Origin: Actinomycetota bacterium
Lineage (GTDB): Bacteria > Actinomycetota > Actinomycetes > S36-B12 > UBA10799
Assembly (NCBI GenBank): GCA_030837445.1
Contig: JAUPKM010000582.1
Span: 1 to 10,874, forward strand
Reading direction: 5' to 3'
Length of the DNA: 10,874 nucleotides
Position numbers and translations under genes: made by a program
The notes under the pieces: generated by a model
What the model was told of the DNA's origin: nothing
Database searches by the model: none
What the model saw: only the letters and a program-made list of their open reading frames with translations
Part shown: in pieces, positions 1 through 6,357 of the stretch
Numbering within the stretch: the first letter of the stretch is position 1
Layout of the letters: each line of letters begins with the position of its first letter

Positions 1-62
1 AGATGACCGCCACCCGGACCCGGCTGGAGGATCAATGGTTGGAACTGGCGGAGGAGTCATAG
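1..62 (+). CDS. C-terminal end of an upstream gene, probably an ABC-F family ATPase (partial)
   Basis: Codons in the frame starting at position 3 are open up to a TAG at 60-62. The last residues read RLEDQWLELAEES. This charged, leucine-spaced ending resembles the C-terminal coiled coil of Uup-type ABC-F ATPases, which bind ribosomes. ABC-F genes are often found between ispE and the glmU region in actinobacteria. Only about 20 codons are visible, with no nucleotide-binding motif, so the family name is inferred from the tail and the expected gene order. The ATG at 3-5 is probably an internal methionine. The stop codon directly abuts the GTG of the next gene, which suggests co-transcription. 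Confidence 0.5.
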   Translation, partial: MTATRTRLEDQWLELAEES

Positions 63-1460
63 GTGAGTACCGAGGAGCCAACCGACGGCGCGACCCCCGA
101 TTCGGCCGGTGGCGCGGCCAACCAGTCAGCTCAAGGCGCCCGGCAGGTGAGGCGCCGACGAACGCCTGTGTGGGTGGCCATCCTGGCAGTGATCGGCGCG
201 GTGGCGTTGGTCGTGGGGGTCGTCGCCGGGGGTTACCTTGCGTTCCGGGTGACCGAGACCACTGTCACGAAGGACGAGACTGCGGCATCGCAGTCGCCGT
301 TCTACGCAGCACCGGCCACCGTGCCGCCCGCGCCGGGGAGCATCATCCGATCCCAGCCGTTGGAGTATTCGGTCGTCGGGGGTAAGGGTTACCGATTTGT
401 CTACACCTCGACTGACTCGGCAAGCCGTCCGGTCGCGGTCAGTGGTCGGATCTTCCTGCCCGAAACGCCAGCGCCATCCGGCGGCCGCAAGATCCTGGCC
501 TGGGCGCATGGCACGGTGGGGCTCGGCGATCAATGTGCACCGTCGCGGGCCACTTCCTACGTCGAGCTCGGGTGGCTCGAGCCAGCGCTGCAACGGGGCT
601 GGGTAGTGGTCGCCACTGACTACGCCGGTCTCGGAATGCCCGGCCCGTCGAGCTACCTGGTGGGCGGTCAGGAGGCGCGAGACGTGGTCAACAGCGTGCG
701 TGCGGCGCGGGCCTTCCCGGCCGCCGACGCCAGTCGGGACTGGATCGTCTACGGCGCCTCCCAAGGTGGCCATTCCGCCCTCTGGACGGCGCATCTGGCG
801 GCGTCGATTGCGCCGGAACTCAACCTGCGAGCGGTGGCGGCGGCGGTGCCGGCCGCAGAGTTGGCCGTCACTATGAACGAGCAGTGGGACAAGCTCGTCG
901 GCTGGGTGATCGGCGCCGACGCGATGGTCAGTTGGCAGGCGGCCTATCCGGGCCGCGACTTCGAGTCAGCTCTTACGTCGGTCGGTCGGTCCCAGGCGCC
1001 GGCGCTGACGGAGAAATGCATCCTCGGCAGCGGCCTGCAGAGTCTGGTGCTGCAGCAGGTCACGGGTCCGATGTTCACAGCCAACCCGCTGCAGAATGAG
1101 GCGTGGGCGCAGACGGTGCGGGAGGAAACCCCACCACCACCGCCGAAGGGGATGCCCATGTTCCTGGCACAGGGTGAGGCAGACACCATCGTGCTGGCCG
1201 GCAGCAATGCGGTACTGCAGAACCGCTGGTGTGCCCAGGGCGTGACGATGGCGAGCCTGTGGCTACCCAAGGTGAGTCACCAGGACACCTCTATCGTGGC
1301 CGGCTCGGCGGTGGTGAATTGGGCGCTGGCCCGGTTCGCCGGTGAACCGGCACCGAACACCTGCGCGCTCGGGGTGCCGGCCCCGATCACGGAGTTGCCG
1401 GTTCCTGCGGGCATTGTCGGCGGGCCGACCGCGACACCGGCCGTGTCGGCGGCCCCGTAA
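63..1460 (+). CDS. Membrane-anchored secretory-lipase-family alpha/beta hydrolase
   Basis: A 465-residue protein. Residues 1-34 are hydrophilic and end in a basic cluster (RQVRRRR). Residues about 35-59 form one strong hydrophobic helix with no cleavage site I trust, so a signal anchor placing the enzyme outside the membrane is likely. The hydrolase fold follows. An AWAHG segment at 146-150 is the likely oxyanion region. GASQGG at 231-236 is the nucleophile elbow (Ser233). GEAD at 371-374 and VSHQD at 404-408 supply probable Asp374 and His406. This arrangement matches the secretory lipase (LIP) family, which cleaves esters or triacylglycerols; the true substrate cannot be read. Residues 356-361 are a run of prolines, and the tail from about 436 is Pro/Ala-rich and probably disordered. 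The GTG start follows GGAGGAG at 50-56, inside the end of the preceding gene, and directly touches that gene's stop. The protein could be an esterase rather than a true lipase. Confidence 0.85.
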   Translation: MSTEEPTDGATPDSAGGAANQSAQGARQVRRRRTPVWVAILAVIGAVALVVGVVAGGYLAFRVTETTVTKDETAASQSPFYAAPATVPPAPGSIIRSQPLEYSVVGGKGYRFVYTSTDSASRPVAVSGRIFLPETPAPSGGRKILAWAHGTVGLGDQCAPSRATSYVELGWLEPALQRGWVVVATDYAGLGMPGPSSYLVGGQEARDVVNSVRAARAFPAADASRDWIVYGASQGGHSALWTAHLAASIAPELNLRAVAAAVPAAELAVTMNEQWDKLVGWVIGADAMVSWQAAYPGRDFESALTSVGRSQAPALTEKCILGSGLQSLVLQQVTGPMFTANPLQNEAWAQTVREETPPPPPKGMPMFLAQGEADTIVLAGSNAVLQNRWCAQGVTMASLWLPKVSHQDTSIVAGSAVVNWALARFAGEPAPNTCALGVPAPITELPVPAGIVGGPTATPAVSAAP

Positions 1461-1476
1461 CATGGCCGGGAGTCAT

Positions 1477-1548
1477 TCCCCGTTGGTGTAATCGGCAACA
1501 CCCCAGGTTTTGGTCCTGGTATTCGAGGTTCGAGTCCTCGGCGGGGAG
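1477..1548 (+). tRNA. tRNA-Gln (anticodon UUG)
   Basis: A full 72-base cloverleaf can be drawn. The acceptor arm pairs 1477-1483 with 1541-1547 (last pair U-G). The D arm is 1486-1488 with 1499-1501. The anticodon arm is CCAGG 1503-1507 with CCTGG 1515-1519, and its 7-base loop carries TTG at 1510-1512. The variable loop is 4 bases. The T arm is CGAGG 1524-1528 with CCTCG 1536-1540, and its loop is TTCGAGT. The discriminator is G1548. The next bases are CCG, so the CCA end is not encoded and must be added. The U1-A72 pair is typical of bacterial tRNA-Gln and is known as a determinant for the Glu-tRNA(Gln) amidotransferase route. The gene starts 16 bases after the lipase stop. Confidence 0.96.
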
Positions 1549-1590
1549 CCGGGTCGTGTGGTGCTGGCCGTTAGCCGGGACAGGCACGGC

Positions 1591-1596
1591 TAAACT
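1591..1596 (+). promoter_or_regulatory. Probable -10 box (TAAACT) for leaderless glmU
   Basis: TAAACT fits the actinobacterial TANNNT -10 pattern. Its last base lies 8 bases before the GTG at 1604, so transcription would begin at about 1603-1604, on or next to the start codon. No Shine-Dalgarno sequence precedes that GTG, which supports a leaderless mRNA. I see no convincing -35 hexamer, which is common for such promoters. Confidence 0.55.
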
Positions 1597-1603
1597 CGCC
1601 ATC

Positions 1604-3091
1604 GTGTCCACTCCGACTCCCTCCCTCGTGATCATCCTGGCGGCCGGCGAAGGTACCCGAATGAAGTCCGCCACCCCAAAGGTCCTGCACGAGGTACTGG
1701 GGATTCCGCTGCTAGGACACGTGCTGCGGGCGGTGTCGGGCCTCGGACCCGAGCACGTGCTGGTGGTGGTGGGTCACCAGCGTCTGCGAGTGCAGGAGTA
1801 CCTCAGGGCTGCCGCCCCCGGCGCCCTGACCGCCGTGCAGGAGACGCAGAACGGCACCGGCCACGCGGTCCGTTGCGCGCTGGCTGAGCTGGCCGCACAG
1901 GCGGTGCAGCCCGGGTCGGGCCCTGTGGTCGTGGTTGCCGCCGACACGCCGCTGCTGGGCACCGAGACGTTGGCCTCGATGGTCGCCGAGCATGTCGACA
2001 CCGGGGCGGCGGCGACCGTGCTGAGCGCGGTAGCCGAGGATCCCGCCGGCTACGGCCGGATCGTGCGCGCCGTGGACGGTTCAGTGCTGGGCATCGTCGA
2101 GCACAAGGATGCCTCCGCCGAGGAGCTCGCCATCGCCGAAATCAACTCAGGTATGTACTGCTTCGATGCTGGATCGCTGTCGTCGGCGTTGGGCCAGCTA
2201 TCGACCGACAATTCCCAGGGCGAGGAATATCTGACCGACGTCCTGGGAATCCTGCGATCCGAGGGCAAGCGGGTCTCTGCCTGTATCGCAGCCGATCCCG
2301 ACGAGATCCACGGCATCAACGACCGGGTGCAACTCGCGCAGGCGGGTAGATTGATGGCCGACCGGATCAATACCGCTCTGATGAAGTCCGGTGTCACCAT
2401 CCTGGATCCGGCCACCACCTGGATTGGCCCGGATGTGGCGGTGGGACGCGACGCCGTGATCGAACGCAATTGTTCGTTGCTCGCCGGCAGCACGGTCGGT
2501 GAAGCTGCCCTGATCGGTCCCGACACGACATTGATCGACTGCGACGTCGCAGCTGGGGCGAGGGTGGTGCGGAGCCACTGCGAGTCCGCCCAGATCGGTC
2601 CGGACGCCACTGTGGGCCCGTTCACCTACCTGCGGCCGGGCAGTCGGCTGCGCGCCGGCGCCAAGGCGGGCGCCTATGTGGAGATCAAGAACTCGATCGT
2701 CGGCGAAGGCAGCAAGGTGCCCCACCTGTCCTACGTGGGTGACGCCGAGATCGGTAGTGGATCCAATATCGGAGCGGCCACCGTCTTCGTGAACTACGAC
2801 GGCGTCGCGAAGCACCGGACGATGGTCGGGGACGACGTTCGGGTGGGCAGCGACTCGATGCTGGTCGCGCCGGTGACCATCGGTGACGGGGCGTACACGG
2901 CCGCCGGATCGGTGATAACCGAGGACGTGCCGGCCGGCGCGTTAGCTCTCGGTCGAGCTCGGCAACGCAATATCGATGGCTGGGTGGGGCGGCGTCGACC
3001 CGACACCGCCTCGGCGCGGTCTGCGGCCGGCGCGGGCGCCGACGCGGGCTCGCAGGGGCAGGAAGCAGCCCCCGCCGACAGTGCCGACTAG
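1604..3091 (+). CDS. glmU: Bifunctional UDP-GlcNAc pyrophosphorylase / glucosamine-1-phosphate N-acetyltransferase GlmU
   Basis: This cytoplasmic enzyme acetylates glucosamine-1-phosphate and then couples the product to UTP, giving UDP-GlcNAc for peptidoglycan and other glycans. With the GTG at 1604 it has 495 residues. The N-terminal uridylyltransferase domain opens with LAAGEGTRMK (12-21) and includes the GTGHAV and YGRI segments. The C-terminal left-handed beta-helix carries GPFTYLRPGS, then KVPHLSYVGD with the likely catalytic His374, and NYDG. The last roughly 30 residues are Ala/Gly-rich and probably disordered. The frame stays open back to 1556, but 1604 is preferred. Family alignment begins just after it, there is a -10 box at 1591, and 1556 would begin only 8 bases after the tRNA with no ribosome site. 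It is probably the first gene of the glmU-prs unit; the gap to prs is 50 bases. Confidence 0.97.
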   Translation: MSTPTPSLVIILAAGEGTRMKSATPKVLHEVLGIPLLGHVLRAVSGLGPEHVLVVVGHQRLRVQEYLRAAAPGALTAVQETQNGTGHAVRCALAELAAQAVQPGSGPVVVVAADTPLLGTETLASMVAEHVDTGAAATVLSAVAEDPAGYGRIVRAVDGSVLGIVEHKDASAEELAIAEINSGMYCFDAGSLSSALGQLSTDNSQGEEYLTDVLGILRSEGKRVSACIAADPDEIHGINDRVQLAQAGRLMADRINTALMKSGVTILDPATTWIGPDVAVGRDAVIERNCSLLAGSTVGEAALIGPDTTLIDCDVAAGARVVRSHCESAQIGPDATVGPFTYLRPGSRLRAGAKAGAYVEIKNSIVGEGSKVPHLSYVGDAEIGSGSNIGAATVFVNYDGVAKHRTMVGDDVRVGSDSMLVAPVTIGDGAYTAAGSVITEDVPAGALALGRARQRNIDGWVGRRRPDTASARSAAGAGADAGSQGQEAAPADSAD

Positions 3092-3132
3092 CGCCAGCGG
3101 AATTATGGAGACCGTTGTTCGTCAAGCTTGGT

Positions 3133-3137
3133 GGAGG
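3133..3137 (+). promoter_or_regulatory. Ribosome binding site that sets the prs start
   Basis: GGAGG stands 4 bases before the GTG at 3142. The reading frame is open upstream to a TTG at 3115, but that codon has no ribosome site and would add nine residues not typical of the family. The purine run therefore decides for 3142. Confidence 0.65.
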
Positions 3138-3141
3138 CCAC

Positions 3142-4110
3142 GTGACTGAGATCGTCCAGACCCCGCTCAAGAAGATGAAACTCTTCGCCGGTAGGTCGCA
3201 CCCGGAACTGGCCGAGCATGTGGCCAAGGAGTTGGGCACCGAACTCGCTCCGATGCAGGCCTACGATTTCGCCAACGGGGAAATCTTCGTGCGGTATCAG
3301 GAGAGCGTCCGCGGCTGCGACGCCTTCGTGCTGCAGAGCCACATGCAGGACATCAACAAGTGGATCATGGAGCAATTGATCATGGTCGATGCCCTGAAGC
3401 GGGCGTCCGCCAAGCGAATCACCGTGGTGATCCCGTTCTACGGCTACGCCCGGCAGGATAAGAAGCACCGGGGACGGGAGCCGATCACCGCCCGGTTGAT
3501 GGCGGACCTGTTCAAGACGGCCGGGGCCGACCGGCTGATGGCGGTCGACCTCCACACGAGCCAGATCCAGGGATTCTTCGACGGGCCGGTGGACCACCTG
3601 TTCGCGTTACCGGTGCTCAGCGAACACGTCGCCAGTCGGGCGGACCGCGATCGGATCACCGTCGTGTCACCGGATGCCGGCCGGGTCCGGGTGGCGGAGC
3701 GCTGGACTGACGTGTTGGGTTCCCCGTTGGCAATCATCCACAAGCGCCGCGACCCTGACGTTCCCAACGAGGTGAAGGTCTTCGAGGTCGTCGGTGACGT
3801 GAAGGACCGGGTGTGTGTGGTCGTGGACGACATGATCGATACCGGCGGAACCATCACCAAGGCGGCTGAGACCCTGTTCGAGGAGGGGGCCGCGGAGGTA
3901 ATCGTCACGGCCACTCACGGTGTGCTCAGCCCGCCGGCCGCCGAGCGGTTGCAGGCGTCCGGGATCACCGAGGTGGTGGTCACCGACACTCTGCCGATCC
4001 CGGCGGAGCGGCGATTCGACAAATTGACGGTGCTGCCGATCGCGCCCCTGATCGCGCAGGCGATCCAGGAAGTGTTCACCGACGGTTCGGTCACGCGGCT
4101 GTTCGACTGA
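3142..4110 (+). CDS. prs: Ribose-phosphate pyrophosphokinase (PRPP synthetase)
   Basis: Transfers pyrophosphate from ATP to ribose 5-phosphate, giving PRPP for purine, pyrimidine, histidine, tryptophan and NAD synthesis; cytoplasmic. With the GTG at 3142 the protein has 322 residues, a normal length for the bacterial class I enzyme. Visible family segments, in order, are FAGRSHPELAEHVAKELG, FANGEIFVRYQESVRG, FYGYARQDKKHRGREPI (nucleotide and catalytic loop), DLHTSQIQGFF, SPDAGRVRVAERW, and the PRPP-binding loop VVDDMIDTGGT ending at residue 237 (D229, D230, D233). No key residue is missing. It follows glmU with a 50-base gap and may share its transcript. A weak AATTAT at 3101-3106 could be a -10 element, but I would not rely on it. 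Confidence 0.97.
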   Translation: MTEIVQTPLKKMKLFAGRSHPELAEHVAKELGTELAPMQAYDFANGEIFVRYQESVRGCDAFVLQSHMQDINKWIMEQLIMVDALKRASAKRITVVIPFYGYARQDKKHRGREPITARLMADLFKTAGADRLMAVDLHTSQIQGFFDGPVDHLFALPVLSEHVASRADRDRITVVSPDAGRVRVAERWTDVLGSPLAIIHKRRDPDVPNEVKVFEVVGDVKDRVCVVVDDMIDTGGTITKAAETLFEEGAAEVIVTATHGVLSPPAAERLQASGITEVVVTDTLPIPAERRFDKLTVLPIAPLIAQAIQEVFTDGSVTRLFD

Positions 4111-4140
4111 CCGGGTATCGGGCTCGAAGGGCGCGTCGCG

Positions 4141-4146
4141 TAGGCT
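4141..4146 (+). promoter_or_regulatory. Possible -10 box (TAGGCT) upstream of rplY
   Basis: TAGGCT fits TANNNT and is identical to the box before mfd. It lies in the 171-base gap after prs. Initiation would fall near 4153 and give a leader of roughly 130 bases before rplY. I see no good -35. The call rests on the hexamer and on the long intergenic gap. Confidence 0.45.
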
Positions 4147-4152
4147 AGCGGG

Positions 4153-4281
4153 GTCCCGGCGAGGGCGGCAGCGGCCGCCGTGATCGACGAGTCCTTGAAC
4201 GCGAGGCGCAGATCGACCGGGGATGAGCTTGTGCCGGCGGTTGGGTCCCCGCCGCCGGTCGAACCGGTTGAGGAGTCAGTC
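4153..4281 (+). promoter_or_regulatory. rplY leader with two mutually exclusive stems
   Basis: Two perfect or near-perfect arms compete for the same bases. Stem A pairs GCCGGCGG at 4233-4240 with CCGCCGGT at 4252-4259 (seven Watson-Crick pairs plus one G-U, 11-base loop). Stem B pairs TCGACCGG at 4213-4220 with CCGGTCGA at 4255-4262 (8 pairs). They share 4255-4259, so they cannot coexist. The palindrome AACCGGTT follows at 4262-4269, and then the ribosome site. This could support autoregulation by L25 or another switch, but high GC makes chance pairing easy, and there is no T-run to mark an attenuator terminator. Confidence 0.35.
4270..4275 (+). promoter_or_regulatory. Ribosome binding site that sets the rplY start
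   Basis: GAGGAG lies 6 bases before the GTG at 4282. The frame is open back to a GTG at 4180, and an in-frame ATG lies at 4297. Neither has comparable spacing to a purine run, so 4282 is chosen. Confidence 0.7.
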
Positions 4282-4869
4282 GTGAGCCAGGTCAAAATGT
4301 CCGCCGAGTCCCGAACCGAGTTTGGCAAGGGCGCTGCCCGCCGGCTCCGCAGGGACGGCCGGGTGCCTGCGGTGATCTATGGCGGCGACACCGAAGTTAT
4401 CCACCTCTCCCTCGACGCGCACGATCTGATGATGGCGTTGAAGCAGCCGAAGGTGGTGCTGGAGATCGCTCTGGCCGACTCCCCAGCCCAGATGGTGGCC
4501 CCTCGGGACGTGCAGCGCGATCCGATCAGATCGACCTTCGAGCACGTCGACCTGGTGGTGCTGTCCCGGCGCGAGGTGCGCGAGCGGCTGGTGCTTGGTC
4601 AGGCGATGGCCAAGGCCGAGCAGGTGGCCATCGAGGAGGAACTCGATCCGGTGGCAGTGGCGACAGCCGTGAGCGAAATCCTCTCCGATGAGGACAATGA
4701 GCTGGAGGCCGACGACGCGATCGCGGCCGCACTCGAGCAGGTGCGGGAGGCGATGAAGGCGCAGGCGGAAGCCGCCGCCGCCGCCGCGGCCGCCGAGGAT
4801 GCCGCGGCCGACAGTGCCGCGGAAGCGGACGAATCCGCAGACGAGGGCGCTGCCGACAGCGAGGAGTGA
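4282..4869 (+). CDS. rplY: Large-subunit ribosomal protein bL25 (Ctc-type) with an atypical C-terminal region
   Basis: A 195-residue product. Residues 7-94 are a clear L25 5S-rRNA-binding domain: RTEFGKGAARRLRRDGRVPAVIYGG, a middle with QPKVVLEIAL, and an ending with RDPIRSTFEHVDL (to Leu91). In Ctc/TL5-type L25 this is followed by a beta-rich domain of about 90-100 residues, usually beginning near GEKV and containing a glycine/proline-rich core. Here, after residue 94, the sequence is instead charged and helix-prone (ERLVLGQAMAKAEQVAIEEE, then a stretch rich in Asp, Glu and Ala), then eight alanines (164-171) and an acidic tail ending DSEE. No frameshift explains it: the normal domain is not visible in the other frames, and G/C third positions continue to the stop. 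The stop overlaps the pth start, so the two are probably translationally coupled. Confidence 0.9.
   Translation: MSQVKMSAESRTEFGKGAARRLRRDGRVPAVIYGGDTEVIHLSLDAHDLMMALKQPKVVLEIALADSPAQMVAPRDVQRDPIRSTFEHVDLVVLSRREVRERLVLGQAMAKAEQVAIEEELDPVAVATAVSEILSDEDNELEADDAIAAALEQVREAMKAQAEAAAAAAAAEDAAADSAAEADESADEGAADSEE
4771..4794 (+). repeat. GCC/GCG triplet run encoding eight alanines in rplY
   Basis: Eight consecutive alanine codons, seven GCC and one GCG, encode residues 164-171 of the L25 tail. Such triplet runs can vary in length by slippage. The run is coding and in frame. Confidence 0.8.
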
Positions 4870-5450
4870 CACCTCCGTTGTCCGAACCTCGGTTGGTGGT
4901 CGGGCTCGGCAATCCGGGCCCCGGCTACGCGAACACCCGCCACAACCTGGGCTATCGGGTGGTGGATGTGCTGGCAAGCCGGATGTCGGGCACCTTCCGG
5001 CGGCATCGGCGGGCGAATGCGGAGACCGTGGAAGGTCGACTCCTGGGCCACCGCGTGGTGCTGGCCAAGTCGCGGACCTACATGAACCTCTCGGGTTCGC
5101 CGGTGGCGGCGTTGGCCGCCTTCTACAAGGTGCCGGTGACCGCCGTGATCGCGGTCCATGATGACCTGGATCTACCAGTCGGGGTGCTGCGGCTCAAGGC
5201 CGGCGGTGGCGACGGCGGTCACAACGGACTGAAGTCGATGCGGAGCTCGCTCGGCAGCGGCGACTTCCTGAGGGTAAGGATCGGCATCGAACGACCACCT
5301 GGCCGAATGGACCCGGCGGACTACGTGCTCAAGCCGTTCAACACCGCGCAGCAGCCGGACGTGGCGGTGGCAATCGAGCGGGCCGCGGACGCCGTCGAGT
5401 GTCTGCTGACCGAAGGTCTAAGCGCTGCCCAGAACCAGTTCAACGGCTGA
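4866..5450 (+). CDS. pth: Peptidyl-tRNA hydrolase
   Basis: Hydrolyses the ester bond of peptidyl-tRNAs dropped from stalled ribosomes, recycling tRNA in the cytoplasm. The 194-residue protein is of normal length and carries the family's active-site set: GLGNPGPGYANTRHN with Asn16 and catalytic His26, SRTYMNLSG with Met73 and Asn74, HDDLDLPVG with Asp99, and GGHNGLKS with Asn120. The GTG start overlaps the rplY stop as GTGA (4866-4869), a coupled arrangement. The purine run just before it (4861-4866) is too close to act as its own ribosome site, so re-initiation from rplY is likely. A TTG at 4878 is a weaker alternative start, 11 bases after that run. The rplY-pth pair is a common actinobacterial arrangement. 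Confidence 0.97.
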   Translation: MTPPLSEPRLVVGLGNPGPGYANTRHNLGYRVVDVLASRMSGTFRRHRRANAETVEGRLLGHRVVLAKSRTYMNLSGSPVAALAAFYKVPVTAVIAVHDDLDLPVGVLRLKAGGGDGGHNGLKSMRSSLGSGDFLRVRIGIERPPGRMDPADYVLKPFNTAQQPDVAVAIERAADAVECLLTEGLSAAQNQFNG

Positions 5451-5478
5451 TCTGCGGGCCACGGCGAGAGGACTTGAC

Positions 5479-6348
5479 ATGAACGACATAAACGACCCGA
5501 GCGGCACGAACCGCACCGGCGGCGCCGTGGGAACTGACGCCGCCCTCGCGGCCGACCTGGCCAGCCGGGCCGGTGTCCTGCTGCAGGCTTTTCGGCGGGA
5601 GTTCCCGGCCGGAACGGACGACCCACGGTTGGTGGCCAAGCGACTCCGCGATGCTGCCGACGCCGAATCCCAGGCGTTCCTCGCCGCCGAACTGGCCCGA
5701 CAGCGCCCCGACGACGCCATCCTGAGTGAGGAGGCGGAGGATTCCACCGCCCGGGATGGTGCGGATCGGGTGTGGATCATCGACCCGCTGGACGGCACCT
5801 GGGAATACGGGATGGGTCGCTCGGACTGGGCCGTCCACGTCGCCCTCTGGCAGCGGGATGCGACCGGCGGTCGGCTGCAGGTGGGGGTGGTCGCGGTTCC
5901 CGACGACGGGCTGCTGTTTACGTCCGCGGCGCCGCAGCCGTTGCCGGCATTGGACCTTTCCCGACCGCTGCGGATCGTTGCCTCGCGAAGCCGACCGCCG
6001 GCGACATTGCCGGCCATCGTGGCAGCCCTGGAATCGCGCTGGCAGGAGTTGGGGGGCCCGCCCGCAGGGGAAGTGCTCTCGGTGGGTTCGGTCGGGGCCA
6101 AGGTAAGTCGGGTACTGACCGGCGGGGCGGACATCTATCTGCACGACTCAGGTTTCTACGAGTGGGACGTGGCAGCGCCGTTGGCGGCGGCGCAGGCCGC
6201 TGGCCTCAGCGCGACCCACCTGGACGGGTCCCGGGTGACCTTCAACCACCGGCCGCCGTGGGTGACGAACCTCGCTGTGTGCCGCCCGGAACTGTCGCAG
6301 GCCCTTGCCGGGGTGCTGGCCGCCGAAGCGTCCCGACCCGGAACCTAG
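5479..6348 (+). CDS. cysQ: CysQ-like 3'(2'),5'-bisphosphate nucleotidase (inositol monophosphatase family)
   Basis: A 289-residue Mg-dependent phosphatase. It carries the family metal motifs: LSEEAED with Glu84/Glu85, then WIIDPLDGT with Asp102 and Asp105, and YEWDVAAP with Asp230. The stretches DRVWIIDPLDGT, WAVHVALW, GSVGAKV and YEWDVAAP closely follow the mycobacterial CysQ pattern as I recall it, so dephosphorylation of pAp/PAPS (sulfate assimilation by-products) is the best reading. Inositol-phosphatase side activity is also possible, since family members overlap. The ATG at 5479 follows GAGAGGA at 5466-5472 with 6 bases between. The first 20 residues or so are Asn/Gly-rich and probably flexible. 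It lies 28 bases after pth. Its TAG stop forms the first three bases of the TAGGCT box before mfd. Confidence 0.88.
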   Translation: MNDINDPSGTNRTGGAVGTDAALAADLASRAGVLLQAFRREFPAGTDDPRLVAKRLRDAADAESQAFLAAELARQRPDDAILSEEAEDSTARDGADRVWIIDPLDGTWEYGMGRSDWAVHVALWQRDATGGRLQVGVVAVPDDGLLFTSAAPQPLPALDLSRPLRIVASRSRPPATLPAIVAALESRWQELGGPPAGEVLSVGSVGAKVSRVLTGGADIYLHDSGFYEWDVAAPLAAAQAAGLSATHLDGSRVTFNHRPPWVTNLAVCRPELSQALAGVLAAEASRPGT

Positions 6349-6351
6349 GCT
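6346..6351 (+). promoter_or_regulatory. Probable -10 box (TAGGCT) for leaderless mfd
   Basis: TAGGCT fits TANNNT. Its last T would be at -7 if transcription begins at G6358, the first base of the mfd GTG. No Shine-Dalgarno sequence stands before that GTG. The first three bases are the stop codon of cysQ. No clear -35 is seen, so the call depends on box, spacing and the missing ribosome site. Confidence 0.5.
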
Positions 6352-6357
6352 GGACCG

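Noticed and set aside
1450..1468. Small hairpin over the lipase stop codon as a terminator
   Set aside because: Only five pairs (CGGCC with GGCCG) and no T-run follow; not convincing.
1556..1603. Longer glmU beginning at GTG 1556
   Set aside because: It would start 8 bases after the tRNA, without a ribosome site, and add 16 residues outside the family alignment.
3075..3106. Promoter for prs made of CCGACA and AATTAT
   Set aside because: The hexamers are 20 bases apart and both match poorly; prs may simply be read from the glmU promoter.
3115..3141. prs start at TTG 3115
   Set aside because: It has no ribosome site and adds nine residues; GGAGG before GTG 3142 is the better start.
4180..4281. 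Longer L25 beginning at GTG 4180
   Set aside because: There is no ribosome site before 4180, the added residues do not resemble L25, and a well-spaced GAGGAG precedes 4282. The region is better read as leader.
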